NCBI RefSeq assembly: GCF_016132445.1
Contig: NZ_CP046056.1
Location: forward strand, 1,116,001-1,180,000
DNA: 64,000 nt
Direction of reading: 5' to 3'
Source: Venatoribacter cucullus
Lineage (GTDB): Bacteria; Pseudomonadota; Gammaproteobacteria; Pseudomonadales; Oceanobacteraceae
In this document: positions 1 through 8,347 of the stretch, one piece after another
Layout: each line of letters begins with the position of its first letter
Position numbering within the stretch: the stretch's first letter is position 1
Position numbers and translations under genes: made by a program
The notes under the pieces: generated by a model
Databases searched by the model: none
What the model was told of the DNA's origin: nothing
What the model saw: only the letters and a program-made list of their open reading frames with translations

Positions 1-562
1 CGGCAAAGGGCGCCCGCAGCTGGGTCTGATCCAGCCGCGCCCGTTGTACTAAGGCACTGGCGCGGGCCTGCGCGACCTGAGCATCGGCCTGCAGGCAATT
101 CAGGCGGCTCATTTCGGCACTGGTTTCGATACGGTCGAGTTGTTCGGCCGAGGACAGCTCTTTACGGAATAATTCACGCTGGCGCTGCAGCTCCCGCGTA
201 TCGGCTTCGGCTTTGCGACAGGCGGAATCGCGGGTAAGGCTGGCAATACGGATCTGTGCCTGTGATTGCTGCAGTGAGGCTTTTAAATCCTCGTTCCACA
301 GCTCCAGCAGCAGCGCACCGGCGGCGACTTTATCGCCCTGATCGACGTGCAGCTTGCTGACCTGACCACCCATGGCCAGGGATAACCGTGAACGGTTGCA
401 GGCGCGTACTGTTCCCGAGCGGGTATTGGCCACCAGTGCTTCCACATTGCCGGTGCTGACGCTGGCCATGCTAATGTCTACCGGAGCCGGCGGGCGTAAT
501 ACCCACCAGGCACTTAGGGCAGCGAATCCGGTTACAGCGAGCAGGGCTTTTTTCACGGTCAT
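1..562 (-). CDS. HlyD-family periplasmic adaptor (membrane fusion protein), 3' part missing
   Basis: The reading frame opens at an ATG at 562 and runs off the left edge of the window, leaving about 187 residues. The N-terminus (MTVKKALLAVTGFAALSAWW) is a membrane anchor. A lipoyl/barrel-sandwich half-motif with 'GGQVSKLHVDQGDKVAAGALLLEL' split over residues of about 66-90 follows, and then a long alpha-helical hairpin rich in Gln, Ala and Glu. This is the order seen in HlyD/AcrA-type adaptors that link an inner-membrane pump or ABC exporter to the outer membrane. The partner transporter would lie beyond the window, so substrate and pump class (RND, ABC or MFS) cannot be given. Confidence 0.8.
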   Translation of the reverse strand, partial: MTVKKALLAVTGFAALSAWWVLRPPAPVDISMASVSTGNVEALVANTRSGTVRACNRSRLSLAMGGQVSKLHVDQGDKVAAGALLLELWNEDLKASLQQSQAQIRIASLTRDSACRKAEADTRELQRQRELFRKELSSAEQLDRIETSAEMSRLNCLQADAQVAQARASALVQRARLDQTQLRAPFA

Positions 563-610
563 GTCCTTTGCTATTGATCGCCTTACCTTAGAGCTTTTGC
601 CGCCAACAAA

Positions 611-631
611 AAAGCCCGCACAGCGGGCTTT
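611..631 (-). terminator. Intrinsic terminator downstream of the DUF2058 gene
   Basis: A perfect 9-bp stem (AAAGCCCGC / GCGGGCTTT) with a 3-nt loop is followed, on the minus strand, by a T run. It lies just past the stop codon at 663 and would end the minus-strand transcript purE-purK-DUF2058 before the adaptor gene. Confidence 0.8.
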
Positions 632-662
632 CAGCGAAACAAGACAGCGGACAGGAAATTCC

Positions 663-1217
663 TTACCACATCAGATCGTCGGGAATCTGATAAGCGGCGT
701 ACGGATCATCCTCTGCCATGGCGGCGGCGGTGCTTTCGGCAATATAAATAAAGTGGTTGTCTTTGCGCTGGCGGATTTTTTCAGCAATCTGCAGCGGCAC
801 CACTTCGTATTTTTTCTCGCCGGGTAAATCGAGTGCAATTACCGCCAGCTGACCGCGGCTTAAGCGGTCCCAGATGGCCTGGTCCACATACAGCTGTTTG
901 ATCTTTTTGCCATCCACAAACTGGTATTTGATATCACCACGTTCACTTTTAATGGCGTTGGTCAGCACCAGCTGAGTGACCTGCGCGGCAATGGCTTTTT
1001 TCTGCGCTTCCTGTTCTTTCTGCAGGTTCAGCAGGCGGTCGCGCTCGGCTTTTTCTTTGCGCGTGGCGTCGGCTTTGGCCTTGGCGGCATCAATTTCGTT
1101 GGCCTGGCCGGTGCGCTGCAGGTGATCCTGCATCTTCAGTTCTTTGGCCGCTTTTTTGGCTTTCTTTTTATCCACCAGGCCGGCGGCCAGCAGCTGTTCC
1201 TGTAATGACTTTGCCAT
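663..1217 (-). CDS. DUF2058 family protein (YaiL-like)
   Basis: This 184-residue protein starts MAKSLQEQLLAAGL at 1217. The frame stays open further upstream but that part overlaps purK, and the conserved family start is here. Residues of about 15-90 are a highly charged Lys/Ala/Glu helix ('KKKAKKAAKELK'), and the C-terminal half carries the family core with 'YQFVDGKKIKQLYV' and a terminal acidic tail. YaiL-type proteins are small nucleoid- or ribosome-associated proteins of poorly known role. The gene lies 7 bp after the purK stop and probably shares its transcript. Family assignment is good; function is unknown. Confidence 0.8.
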   Translation of the reverse strand: MAKSLQEQLLAAGLVDKKKAKKAAKELKMQDHLQRTGQANEIDAAKAKADATRKEKAERDRLLNLQKEQEAQKKAIAAQVTQLVLTNAIKSERGDIKYQFVDGKKIKQLYVDQAIWDRLSRGQLAVIALDLPGEKKYEVVPLQIAEKIRQRKDNHFIYIAESTAAAMAEDDPYAAYQIPDDLMW

Positions 1218-1224
1218 GTGCGCC

Positions 1225-2301
1225 TCAGTGTTTGGGTGGCCACACGCCGGCCGGAATAAGATCTGCCAGCTGGTCGATGGTGGCGTCGCGTTCTTCAGTG
1301 CTGTCGGCAACCACGGTGACGTGACCCAGTTTACGCGCCGGACGCGCTTCTTTGCCGTAAGAATGGCGGAACGCATTAGCAATGGTTGCGGCTTGTTCGG
1401 CTGGCGTTTCATCGCCAATCACGTTCAGCATCGCCACGGCCGGGTATTTCGGCTCGGCCGCACCCAGTGCCAGGCCGGCAATGGCCAGCATGTGGTTGCG
1501 GAACTGGCTGGTGGTCGCGCCTTCAATCGACCAGTGGCCGGAGTTGTGCACGCGTGGTGCTACTTCGTTAGCCACTAAGCCTTCAGCCGTTTCAAACAAT
1601 TCCAGCGTAATAGTGCCGACGTAATCCAGGCTGTAAGCCAGCTGACGGATATAGCGTTCGGCCAGAGCCACTTTATCGGCGCTGAGGTTGGCGGCCGGGT
1701 ACAGGGAATAACGCAGAATGCCTTCGTGGTGGACGTTCTCGGTCATCGGGAACACTACGATATTGCCGTTCACATCGCGGCTGGCAATCACGGAGGTTTC
1801 GCGCTCGAATTCCACAAAGGCTTCGGCGATTAATTCGCGGTTGCCAATGGCACGCCAGGCCGGGCCGGCGTCGTCGCTGGTGCGCAGCACATACTGACCT
1901 TTGCCGTCGTAACCTTCGGTGGTGGTTTTCAGCACAATCGGCAGACCCAGGGTGCTGATGGCGGTTTGCAGATCGTCGAGAGAATTCACCGCACAGAAAC
2001 GGGTGGTGGCAATGCCGGCATCACGCAGGGCATTTTTTTCCAGCAAACGGTTCTGGAAGGTTTTCAGGGCTTTCAGGCTGGGGTACACCTTGTCGGCGAC
2101 GTTTTCCAGCCGGGCGACGATATTGGCCGCAATGTTTTCGGTTTCGTAGGACACGCGGTCAACTGAGGCCAGAAAAGCATCCAGCGCTTCATCGCTGTGC
2201 GCGCGGGTGTCGTACAGGCTGATCTCCAGTTCCGGCAGGTCGCGGACACTGTCCATCAGCATCTGGCCCAGCTGGCCATTCCCTAAAATACCAATTTTCA
2301 T
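1225..2301 (-). CDS. purK: N5-carboxyaminoimidazole ribonucleotide synthase
   Basis: The 358-residue product is close to the 355 residues of E. coli PurK. It converts AIR, bicarbonate and ATP to N5-CAIR in de novo purine synthesis. Residues 1-12 (MKIGILGNGQLG) form the N-terminal Rossmann-like motif, and the ATP-grasp glycine loop EGYDGKGQ sits near residues 129-136. A conserved 'NEVAPRVHNSGHWSIEGA' block in the C-terminal third binds nucleotide and metal. It follows purE by 27 bp on the same strand, the usual purEK order, and the DUF2058 gene follows it. No key residue appears missing. Confidence 0.96.
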   Translation of the reverse strand: MKIGILGNGQLGQMLMDSVRDLPELEISLYDTRAHSDEALDAFLASVDRVSYETENIAANIVARLENVADKVYPSLKALKTFQNRLLEKNALRDAGIATTRFCAVNSLDDLQTAISTLGLPIVLKTTTEGYDGKGQYVLRTSDDAGPAWRAIGNRELIAEAFVEFERETSVIASRDVNGNIVVFPMTENVHHEGILRYSLYPAANLSADKVALAERYIRQLAYSLDYVGTITLELFETAEGLVANEVAPRVHNSGHWSIEGATTSQFRNHMLAIAGLALGAAEPKYPAVAMLNVIGDETPAEQAATIANAFRHSYGKEARPARKLGHVTVVADSTEERDATIDQLADLIPAGVWPPKH

Positions 2302-2328
2302 GCGGTCAATACTCTTCAGAGGCCTGCC

Positions 2329-2823
2329 TTACAGGGCAGTGCGCGGATCGGGTTCGGCCAGTACAGATTCGGTCTGAGCGGCGCGGAAAGCGTCGATTTT
2401 GGCCAGTAATTCATTGTCGCTGGTGGCCAGAATCTGAGCCGCCAGCAGGCCGGCGTTTTTCGCCCCGGCATCACCAATGGCCAGCGTGCCGACGGCCACG
2501 CCACCGGGCATCTGCACGATGGACAGCAGGGAATCCAGACCGCTTAAGGCGCGGGATTTAACCGGTACACCCAGCACCGGCAGCGAGGTTTGCGAGGCAC
2601 ACATACCGGGCAGGTGGGCAGCACCGCCGGCACCGGCGATGATGACTTTAATACCACGGGCCTGCGCGGTTTTGGCGTAGTCAAACAGCAGATCCGGGGT
2701 ACGGTGGGCAGACACCACTTTCACTTCATAAGCCACGCCCAGCTTGTCGAGCATATCGGCAGCGTGTTGCATGGTGGGCCAGTCGCTCTTCGAGCCCATG
2801 ATGATTCCAACCGGTACGGTCAT
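2329..2823 (-). CDS. purE: N5-carboxyaminoimidazole ribonucleotide mutase
   Basis: This is a 164-residue class I PurE, converting N5-CAIR to CAIR. The start at 2823 ([14 protein letters not shown]) is fixed by the conserved GSKSD phosphate-binding loop at residues 10-14. The frame extends further upstream into repeat element A, but that extension is not PurE-like. The catalytic histidine motif SAHRTP is at about residues 38-43, and the conserved '[11 protein letters not shown]' is at about 64-74. It is the first gene of purE-purK-DUF2058, with a short leader and a likely promoter just upstream. Confidence 0.96.
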   Translation of the reverse strand: MTVPVGIIMGSKSDWPTMQHAADMLDKLGVAYEVKVVSAHRTPDLLFDYAKTAQARGIKVIIAGAGGAAHLPGMCASQTSLPVLGVPVKSRALSGLDSLLSIVQMPGGVAVGTLAIGDAGAKNAGLLAAQILATSDNELLAKIDAFRAAQTESVLAEPDPRTAL

Positions 2824-2879
2824 TCTGCGTCCTCGTGCGGATTTGGCTGGTGGCAATGCCGCCAGCGGGAAAGCGGCGG

Positions 2880-2885
2880 ATTTTA
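2880..2885 (-). promoter_or_regulatory. Probable -10 box of the purEK transcript
   Basis: On the minus strand the sequence reads TAAAAT preceded by TTGTGG, about 57 bp before the purE start. No good -35 box is visible at the right distance. It lies between purE and the edge of repeat element A (about 2925), so the repeat stops just short of the promoter. No clear PurR operator was found by eye. Confidence 0.4.
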
Positions 2886-2924
2886 CCACAAGGGTGGGGG
2901 AGAGACAGCCCTGGCTGATTTTCA

Positions 2925-3850
2925 GCCCGCCGGGCTGATACGGCCGCCGCTGCCGTGCTGGTTTAGCCGTCACTGCGTGACGGCTTTTTGCGGCTTGCAG
3001 CCGCTGGACAGGCCGCCGTTGGCGGCCTGATGCGGGGCTCCGCCCCTGCGCCCCAATGTAAGGGGATGAATCCCCTTACCAACCCCTCTGGCCCGCGTCC
3101 CAGCTGATCCTTGCTGAAAAAATCCGCTAACGCCCACGGATCGTAAGGTACATCCTGTACCACGATCCTTGCCCGGCATCCCGCCGGGCATGGCTACCGT
3201 CTTTTTTCATCGTCGGGCTGGCCCGAATGGGCCGGAAAAAACCGCAGCAAATTTAATATTTTCTAGCGGCCTGCGGCCGGAAGAATTTTCTTCTTTTGGC
3301 TTTTGGCTTTTGGCTTTTGGCTTTTGGCTTTTGGCTTTTGGCTTTTGGCTTTTGGCTTTTGGCTTTTGGCTTTTGGCTTTTGGTTTTTGGTTTTTGGTTT
3401 TTGGTTTTGCGCGCATAGCGCGCTCAATTAAACCCAGCCGGCGTAGCCGCTACTATTTTACGGCCCATTCGTTCCAGCCCGAAGTTTGGCAAAGCCAATA
3501 GCATCGTTTGGATGACTCCAAACGAGTGGCCAGGGGCATGGACAATTTTGTTGGAACAAAATTGAACAGCCGAAGGCTGGCCCGCAGGGCGAAAGGCAGG
3601 ATGCCTGAAGTCTCCCCCTTGGCCGCGTATGCTTAATTGGCTTTGGTAAACGAGGAACCAGCTGGAACGCGGGCCAGAGGGGTTCGCAAGGGGATACCTC
3701 CCCTTGCAATACCAGCGGCCGAAGGCCGCAAAAAGCCGTCACGCAGTGACGGCTAAACCAGCTGCCATGCAATGGCAGCCAACCAGCCCAACGGGCTGGC
3801 GTACACAATGCAAAGCCAGCGCGCAGCGCGGAAAAAGCAAGCCAGTCTGG
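2925..3850. repeat. Long hairpin-array element, copy A (core reversed)
   Basis: This about 0.9-kb non-coding stretch fills the gap between purE and the acyl-CoA synthetase gene. It is a chain of short hairpins, such as AGCCGTCAC-tgc-GTGACGGCT, GCGGCT-tgc-AGCCGC, GGGGC-tcc-GCCCC and GGATCGT...ACGATCC. Inverted arms at 3081-3110 and 3654-3684 bound the core. The outer left flank matches copy D, but the core (3111-3653) runs in the opposite direction to the cores of copies B and D. It contains a heptamer tract (3294-3405) and a palindrome CAATTTTGTT-gg-AACAAAATTG at 3543-3564 not seen in the other copies. ORFs here are by-products of the palindromes. Confidence 0.85.
3294..3405 (+). repeat. Heptanucleotide microsatellite inside element A
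   Basis: Sixteen uninterrupted 7-bp units: twelve TTTTGGC (3294-3377) then four TTTTGGT (3378-3405). The same place in copies B and D holds other short 7-bp-period tracts (AAAAGAA and GCAAAAA), so period 7 is kept while the unit sequence and copy number change. Confidence 0.95.
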
Positions 3851-3852
3851 CG

Positions 3853-5691
3853 CTACAGACTGATCTCCCCAGCATTGATGGCGGCTTCCACCTCCGCCGT
3901 CAGCGCTTCGTAAGCCGCCTGCTTACCCACCAAAACCAGCACCGGCTCGCTGACTTTATCCAGATGGTAAGCCTCGTTTTTCAGCTCCACCTTGCGGTAT
4001 TTGAAGGTGCCGGTCACTTCTTCCTGTTCGCGCAGGCGCAAAAACAGCGGAATGGCGTAGGCGGGTAATTTTTCGCGTAAATGGCGGGCCAGGGCACCCC
4101 AGTCCGGGCTGGCGCCGGGCTTCAGGGTAATGGCGGCCATGCCGGCGCGGCCATCGGTGTGGGGTATTTCCACGCCGTACACCACCGCGTGTTCGATATC
4201 GTCGAACTCCATCAGAATGGATTCCACTTCGGTGGTGGCGACGTTTTCACCTTTCCAGCGGAAGGTGTCCCCGAGGCGGTCGGCAAAGGCGACGTGCTTG
4301 AAGCCCTGGTTTAATACCAGATCCCCGGTGTTGAACCAGCAGTCGCCTTTTTTGAACACATTGCGGAATAATTTTTTCTGGCTGGCGTCTTCGTCGGTAT
4401 AACCATCGAAGGGCTGTTTGTCGTTCACTTCGGTAATCAGCAGGCCGGTGCCGCCTTTTTTAACCGGCACCATAAAGCCTTTTTTATTGCGCAGCGGTTC
4501 GTCGTTTTCAATATCGTAGGCGACGATGTTGTACGACAGCGGGCAGATACCGGCGGTTTTATCCAGATTTAAGGCGTTGGTAAATACCAGGTTGCATTCG
4601 CTGGCGCCGTAAAATTCGTTGATGTGTTTAATACCAAAACGCTGTTTGAATTCCATCCAGATATCTGGCCGTAAGCCGTTGCCGATCATTACGCGGATTT
4701 TATGCTGGCGGTCGTTGTCGCTGGCCGGGGTATTCAGTAAATAACGGCACAGTTCACCGATGTAGCAAAAAGCGGTGGCGCCGTGGTCACGGATTTCATC
4801 CCAGAATTTCGACACACTGAATTTACGCGAAATGGCAATGCAGGCGCCGGCGCCCAGCACCGCGGCCATGGAAACCGTTAAGGCGTTGTTATGGTACAGC
4901 GGCAGGCTGACGTACAGCACATCGTCTTTGCGCAGTTTCATGGACGCCAGGCCCATACCGGCCATGGATTTAAACCAGCGGTAATGGGTCATTACTGAGG
5001 CTTTTGGCATGCCGGTGGTGCCGGAGGTAAAAATATAATAACAGGGCTGGTGCATCTGCACGGCCGCGGTGGTGCCGGGGTTGCTGTCGGGTTGTGGCGC
5101 GCAGGCAGCGTGCAGATCCTGATAATGCGCCGGACAGTCGCGCTGGCCGGTGTCTTTCACATAATAGAGTTGCGCTTTTAATGCGCGCGGCAGAGCGTGT
5201 TCGACGGTGGCCAGGTTATTCAGCATTTCTTCACCGATCAGCAACGCTTTCGGCTGAATCAGGTTGATGCTGTGTTCCAGCACTTCACCGCGCTGCGAGG
5301 TATTGATCATACCGGCAATGGCGCCCAGTTTTACAATGGCCATTACGGAAATCAGGCTTTCCGGGCGGTTTTCCAGCATTACCCCAACACTATCTCCGGC
5401 ACCGATGCCCTGGCTGATTAATAAATGGGCAATGCGGTTGGCGGCTTCGTTCAGCTGCTGATACGACCAGGTAATATTCTGGTAGCGGATGGCAATATGG
5501 TCGGGCTGACTGGCGGCGTGTTTTTCCAGTAATAAACCAATGGATTTTTTCTTTTCCGGTTTGGTGGTCACCAGTGCCGCCACGCCTTTTAAGGTTACGC
5601 CCAGTTCGGGCAGGCCCTGTACGACACTGCCGAGAATATTCACCAGGCTGACATGACGGGGTTGTAACGGTGCCGGAGAGGTGGTGGTCAT
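3853..5691 (-). CDS. Long/very-long-chain acyl-CoA synthetase, FATP-like
   Basis: ANL-superfamily ligase that forms acyl-CoA from fatty acid, ATP and CoA. I chose the ATG at 5691 (612 residues) over a TTG two codons upstream because AAGG sits 9-10 bp before it. The AMP-binding P-loop TSGTTGMPKA is at about residues 222-231. The motif 'YIGELCRYLL' is typical of the FATP/SLC27-like branch, and 'FNTGDL' and 'FRWKGENVATTEVE' are the hinge and C-terminal domain signatures. It heads a minus-strand fatty-acid block downstream of two acyl-CoA dehydrogenase genes. Its stop codon lies within a few bases of repeat element A, which may serve as its terminator. Confidence 0.9.
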   Translation of the reverse strand: MTTTSPAPLQPRHVSLVNILGSVVQGLPELGVTLKGVAALVTTKPEKKKSIGLLLEKHAASQPDHIAIRYQNITWSYQQLNEAANRIAHLLISQGIGAGDSVGVMLENRPESLISVMAIVKLGAIAGMINTSQRGEVLEHSINLIQPKALLIGEEMLNNLATVEHALPRALKAQLYYVKDTGQRDCPAHYQDLHAACAPQPDSNPGTTAAVQMHQPCYYIFTSGTTGMPKASVMTHYRWFKSMAGMGLASMKLRKDDVLYVSLPLYHNNALTVSMAAVLGAGACIAISRKFSVSKFWDEIRDHGATAFCYIGELCRYLLNTPASDNDRQHKIRVMIGNGLRPDIWMEFKQRFGIKHINEFYGASECNLVFTNALNLDKTAGICPLSYNIVAYDIENDEPLRNKKGFMVPVKKGGTGLLITEVNDKQPFDGYTDEDASQKKLFRNVFKKGDCWFNTGDLVLNQGFKHVAFADRLGDTFRWKGENVATTEVESILMEFDDIEHAVVYGVEIPHTDGRAGMAAITLKPGASPDWGALARHLREKLPAYAIPLFLRLREQEEVTGTFKYRKVELKNEAYHLDKVSEPVLVLVGKQAAYEALTAEVEAAINAGEISL

Positions 5692-5723
5692 AAGCAATTT
5701 ACCTTAATTTTTTATTGTTGGTT

Positions 5724-6932
5724 TCAGCGTAATTCAGCCGAGCTTTTACCCAGTAAACGGCGGGCAATAATCAGCTGCTGAATTTGTTGGGTGCCTTCAA
5801 AGATATCCAGAATTTTTGAGTCGCGTGCCCATTTTTCCAGTAATTCGTCTTCACTGTAGCCCAGCGCCCCCAGCAGCTCGACACAGCCCAGGGTAATGGC
5901 GTTGGCCGTGCGGCCGGCTTTGGCTTTGGCCATGGAGGCTTCTTTGGAGTTGGGCATGCCGTTGTCGGCCATCCAGGCGGCTTTTAAGGTCAGCAGGCGG
6001 GCGGCTTCCCAGTCGGCCTCAAAGCGGTACAGCTGGGCTTCCAGATGGCTGGTATTTTTCAGGTCATGACGGTACTGCGGTTGCAGGCCGTATTCCTTCA
6101 GAATGGCCCAGCTGCGGTCGAGGGCGGCTTTGGCGACGCCCACCGCCATGGCAGCGACCACCGGGCGGGTGTTGTCGAAGGTTTGCATTACGCCGGCGAA
6201 CCCCTGTTCGGGGTTAATGTCGGGGCTGCCGAGCAGGTTGGTGGCAGGGACGCGGCAATCGGTAAAGGTAATGGCAGCGGTGTCGGAGGCTTTGATACCG
6301 AGTTTCTTTTCCAGCCGCACCACGTCCATGCCGGGGGTGCCTTTTTCCACCACAAAGGATTTGATGGCGGCGCGGCCGATACTGCGGTCGAGGCTGGCCC
6401 AGACCACCACTGCCTCGGCGCGCTCACCGGAGGTGACGTAAATTTTTTCGCCGTTCAGAACGTAATGGTCGCCGTCTTTAACGGCGGTGGTGCGGATGGC
6501 GGCGGAATCGGAACCGCAGCCCGGTTCAGTAATGGCCATGGCCGCCCATTTTTTACCAAAACGGGCGAATTGTTCGGCATCGGCCACGGCGGCAATGGCG
6601 GCGTTGCCCAGACCCTGACGGGGCAGGGTAAGGGATAAACCGACATCGCCCCAGCACAGTTCCTGCAGCCCCAGCACGGTCGACATATTGGTGCTGTTGA
6701 CGATGCCATCGGCGTGCTTTTTATCCTGTTTTAATTTACCGGCGCCGGCGCCTTCTCCCATGGTGCCGTCGTTCATGCCATCCATTATGGCGGCCAGTAT
6801 ATCCAGCTCGACCGGGTAGGCGTGTTCGTTACGGTCGTATTTACGCGAAATAGGGCGGAATACGTTGTTGGCCACCTGCCGCGCCTGCTGCACCAGCGGG
6901 CGGAATTTTTTCGGAACTTCCAGATTCAGCAT
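5724..6932 (-). CDS. Acyl-CoA dehydrogenase with intact catalytic Glu
   Basis: The product is 402 residues, starting MLNLEVPKKFRPLV at 6932 with AAGGAG 8 bp upstream. The frame continues upstream but overlaps the preceding gene. It is an FAD enzyme that makes trans-2-enoyl-CoA. Visible signatures are 'AMAITEPGCGSDSAAIRTTA' (flavin/substrate loop) and the C-terminal 'LDIFEGTQQIQQLIIAR', whose Glu at about 379 is the expected catalytic base. It lies 11 bp after the second dehydrogenase gene on the same strand, which suggests co-translation and perhaps a heteromeric enzyme. Chain-length preference cannot be told. Confidence 0.9.
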   Translation of the reverse strand: MLNLEVPKKFRPLVQQARQVANNVFRPISRKYDRNEHAYPVELDILAAIMDGMNDGTMGEGAGAGKLKQDKKHADGIVNSTNMSTVLGLQELCWGDVGLSLTLPRQGLGNAAIAAVADAEQFARFGKKWAAMAITEPGCGSDSAAIRTTAVKDGDHYVLNGEKIYVTSGERAEAVVVWASLDRSIGRAAIKSFVVEKGTPGMDVVRLEKKLGIKASDTAAITFTDCRVPATNLLGSPDINPEQGFAGVMQTFDNTRPVVAAMAVGVAKAALDRSWAILKEYGLQPQYRHDLKNTSHLEAQLYRFEADWEAARLLTLKAAWMADNGMPNSKEASMAKAKAGRTANAITLGCVELLGALGYSEDELLEKWARDSKILDIFEGTQQIQQLIIARRLLGKSSAELR

Positions 6933-6943
6933 GAGTGTTCTCC

Positions 6944-8269
6944 TTACAGGTGCAAACCACTGTTGATGCAACCCAGCACGCGCAAATCGCGGTACCAGCG
7001 TTCGGCCGGATGTTCTTTGGTGAAACCGTGGCCACCCAGTAACTGCACGGCGTTGGTGCCGATTTCCATGGCTTTGTCGGCGCACAGAATATGCGCCAGA
7101 TACGCTTCGCGGTGGAACGCTTTGCCCTGTTCGGCCAGTGCCGCCGCGCGCCAGGTGAGCAGGCGCATGGATTCCAGTTCGATGGCCATATTGGCCAGCA
7201 TAAAGGCCACTGACTGCCGGTGGCTGATGGGTTCGCCAAAGGCTTCGCGTTCATTGCAGTAGGGAATCAGGTAATCCAGCGCGGCCTGGCAGGTGCCGGT
7301 GGCCAGCGCACACCAGTGCAGCTGACCCAGATCGAGAAAATCACGGTAGTGAAAATCGCTGTGCTCGCCGCCGAGCAGGGCGTTGTGGTCAAGTTTGACG
7401 TTGTCCAGAGTCAGGGTGCCGGTTGCTGCTGCACGCAGGCCCATGGCCGGTTGCGCTGCAAAGCTCAGGCCGGCGGTGTCGGCCGGTACAATAAACAGCC
7501 GTGGCTTGCCGTGGTAATGCGCCGCCACCAGATACAGCTGCGCCTTGCCGCCCAGCGGCACCAGGGTTTTTTCACCGTTCAGGGTAAAGCCTTTGCGCTG
7601 ACTGGTAGCACTGCAGCGGAGTTTGTCGGCACTGAACAGCGGGTGTTGTTCCTGCACCGCAATGGCGGCCTGCACCGGTTGTTCGCCCAGCCATAACGGC
7701 AGCCAGCGTTGCTGCTGTTGCTGGGTGCCCCAGCGTACCAGCGCATTGGCCACCGCCACCGGGGCGAGGGTGGCAAACGCCAGGGATAAATCGCCCCAGG
7801 CCAGTTCTTCGGCAATGATGGCGCTGGTGGTCGGACTGTAACCACTGGCGGCACCGCCCATGGATTCGGGCACGGCAAACAGATTCAGCCCCAGTGCCAT
7901 GGCGTCCTGCAGATAAGTGTCGGGCAGGGCACAGGCTTCGTTGGCGTCGTGAGCCAGCCCGCGCACGATATCGCTGGCGTAGGCGCGCACGCTGTCTTTA
8001 ATCATCTGCTGTTCGTCGGTAAGGCTTAAATCAAACAGCTGTTTTTCGCGGCTGTTGGGCAGCCGTTCGCCGGGGGTGGGATCGGGTTGCTGGCGCTTTT
8101 GCAGCAATTTACCGGCGAAGCGGAAACCGGCGCGGGTGGATAAATAGGCGATGCGCTCAACCGGTTTGCGCAGACCGTATTTTTCTGCCCAGCGGCTGCC
8201 GGCGAAGCGGCTGGCCAGCCGTAAGCCGACGCCCTGAATGTCCTGTGCCATCAATACTGCCTCAGTCAT
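6944..8269 (-). CDS. Acyl-CoA dehydrogenase-like partner lacking the usual C-terminal Glu motif
   Basis: A 441-residue acyl-CoA dehydrogenase-fold protein with an extra N-terminal segment of about 75 residues before the first dehydrogenase helix ('FDLSLTDEQQMIKDSVRAYA'). The C-terminus has 'LLGGHGFTKEHPAERWYRDL' but then ends RVLGCINSGLHL, without the EGT motif that carries the catalytic Glu in the neighbouring gene. Together with the 11-bp spacing this resembles heteromeric dehydrogenase pairs in which one subunit supplies the base. It may instead use a Glu elsewhere, or be structural. The start at 8269 (MTEAVLMAQD) could also be the Met seven codons later. Confidence 0.8.
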   Translation of the reverse strand: MTEAVLMAQDIQGVGLRLASRFAGSRWAEKYGLRKPVERIAYLSTRAGFRFAGKLLQKRQQPDPTPGERLPNSREKQLFDLSLTDEQQMIKDSVRAYASDIVRGLAHDANEACALPDTYLQDAMALGLNLFAVPESMGGAASGYSPTTSAIIAEELAWGDLSLAFATLAPVAVANALVRWGTQQQQQRWLPLWLGEQPVQAAIAVQEQHPLFSADKLRCSATSQRKGFTLNGEKTLVPLGGKAQLYLVAAHYHGKPRLFIVPADTAGLSFAAQPAMGLRAAATGTLTLDNVKLDHNALLGGEHSDFHYRDFLDLGQLHWCALATGTCQAALDYLIPYCNEREAFGEPISHRQSVAFMLANMAIELESMRLLTWRAAALAEQGKAFHREAYLAHILCADKAMEIGTNAVQLLGGHGFTKEHPAERWYRDLRVLGCINSGLHL

Positions 8270-8347
8270 TATTCTTATGCGCCGAGGTTGTCGGATTCAG
8301 AACTCAATAGCATTGGCAGCAGTGGCCAAGGCCGGTGGGCGGTTCGG

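Noticed and set aside
2963-3191. Reading frames such as MVQDVPYDPWALADFF that recur in elements A, B and C
   Set aside because: They recur because the repeat recurs. They read through palindromes, change length and C-terminus in each copy, lack ribosome sites, and similar frames exist on both strands.
3169-3501. A 110-codon frame with repeated Phe-Gly-Phe-Trp-Leu-Leu-Ala
   Set aside because: It is only the translation of the TTTTGGC heptamer tract.
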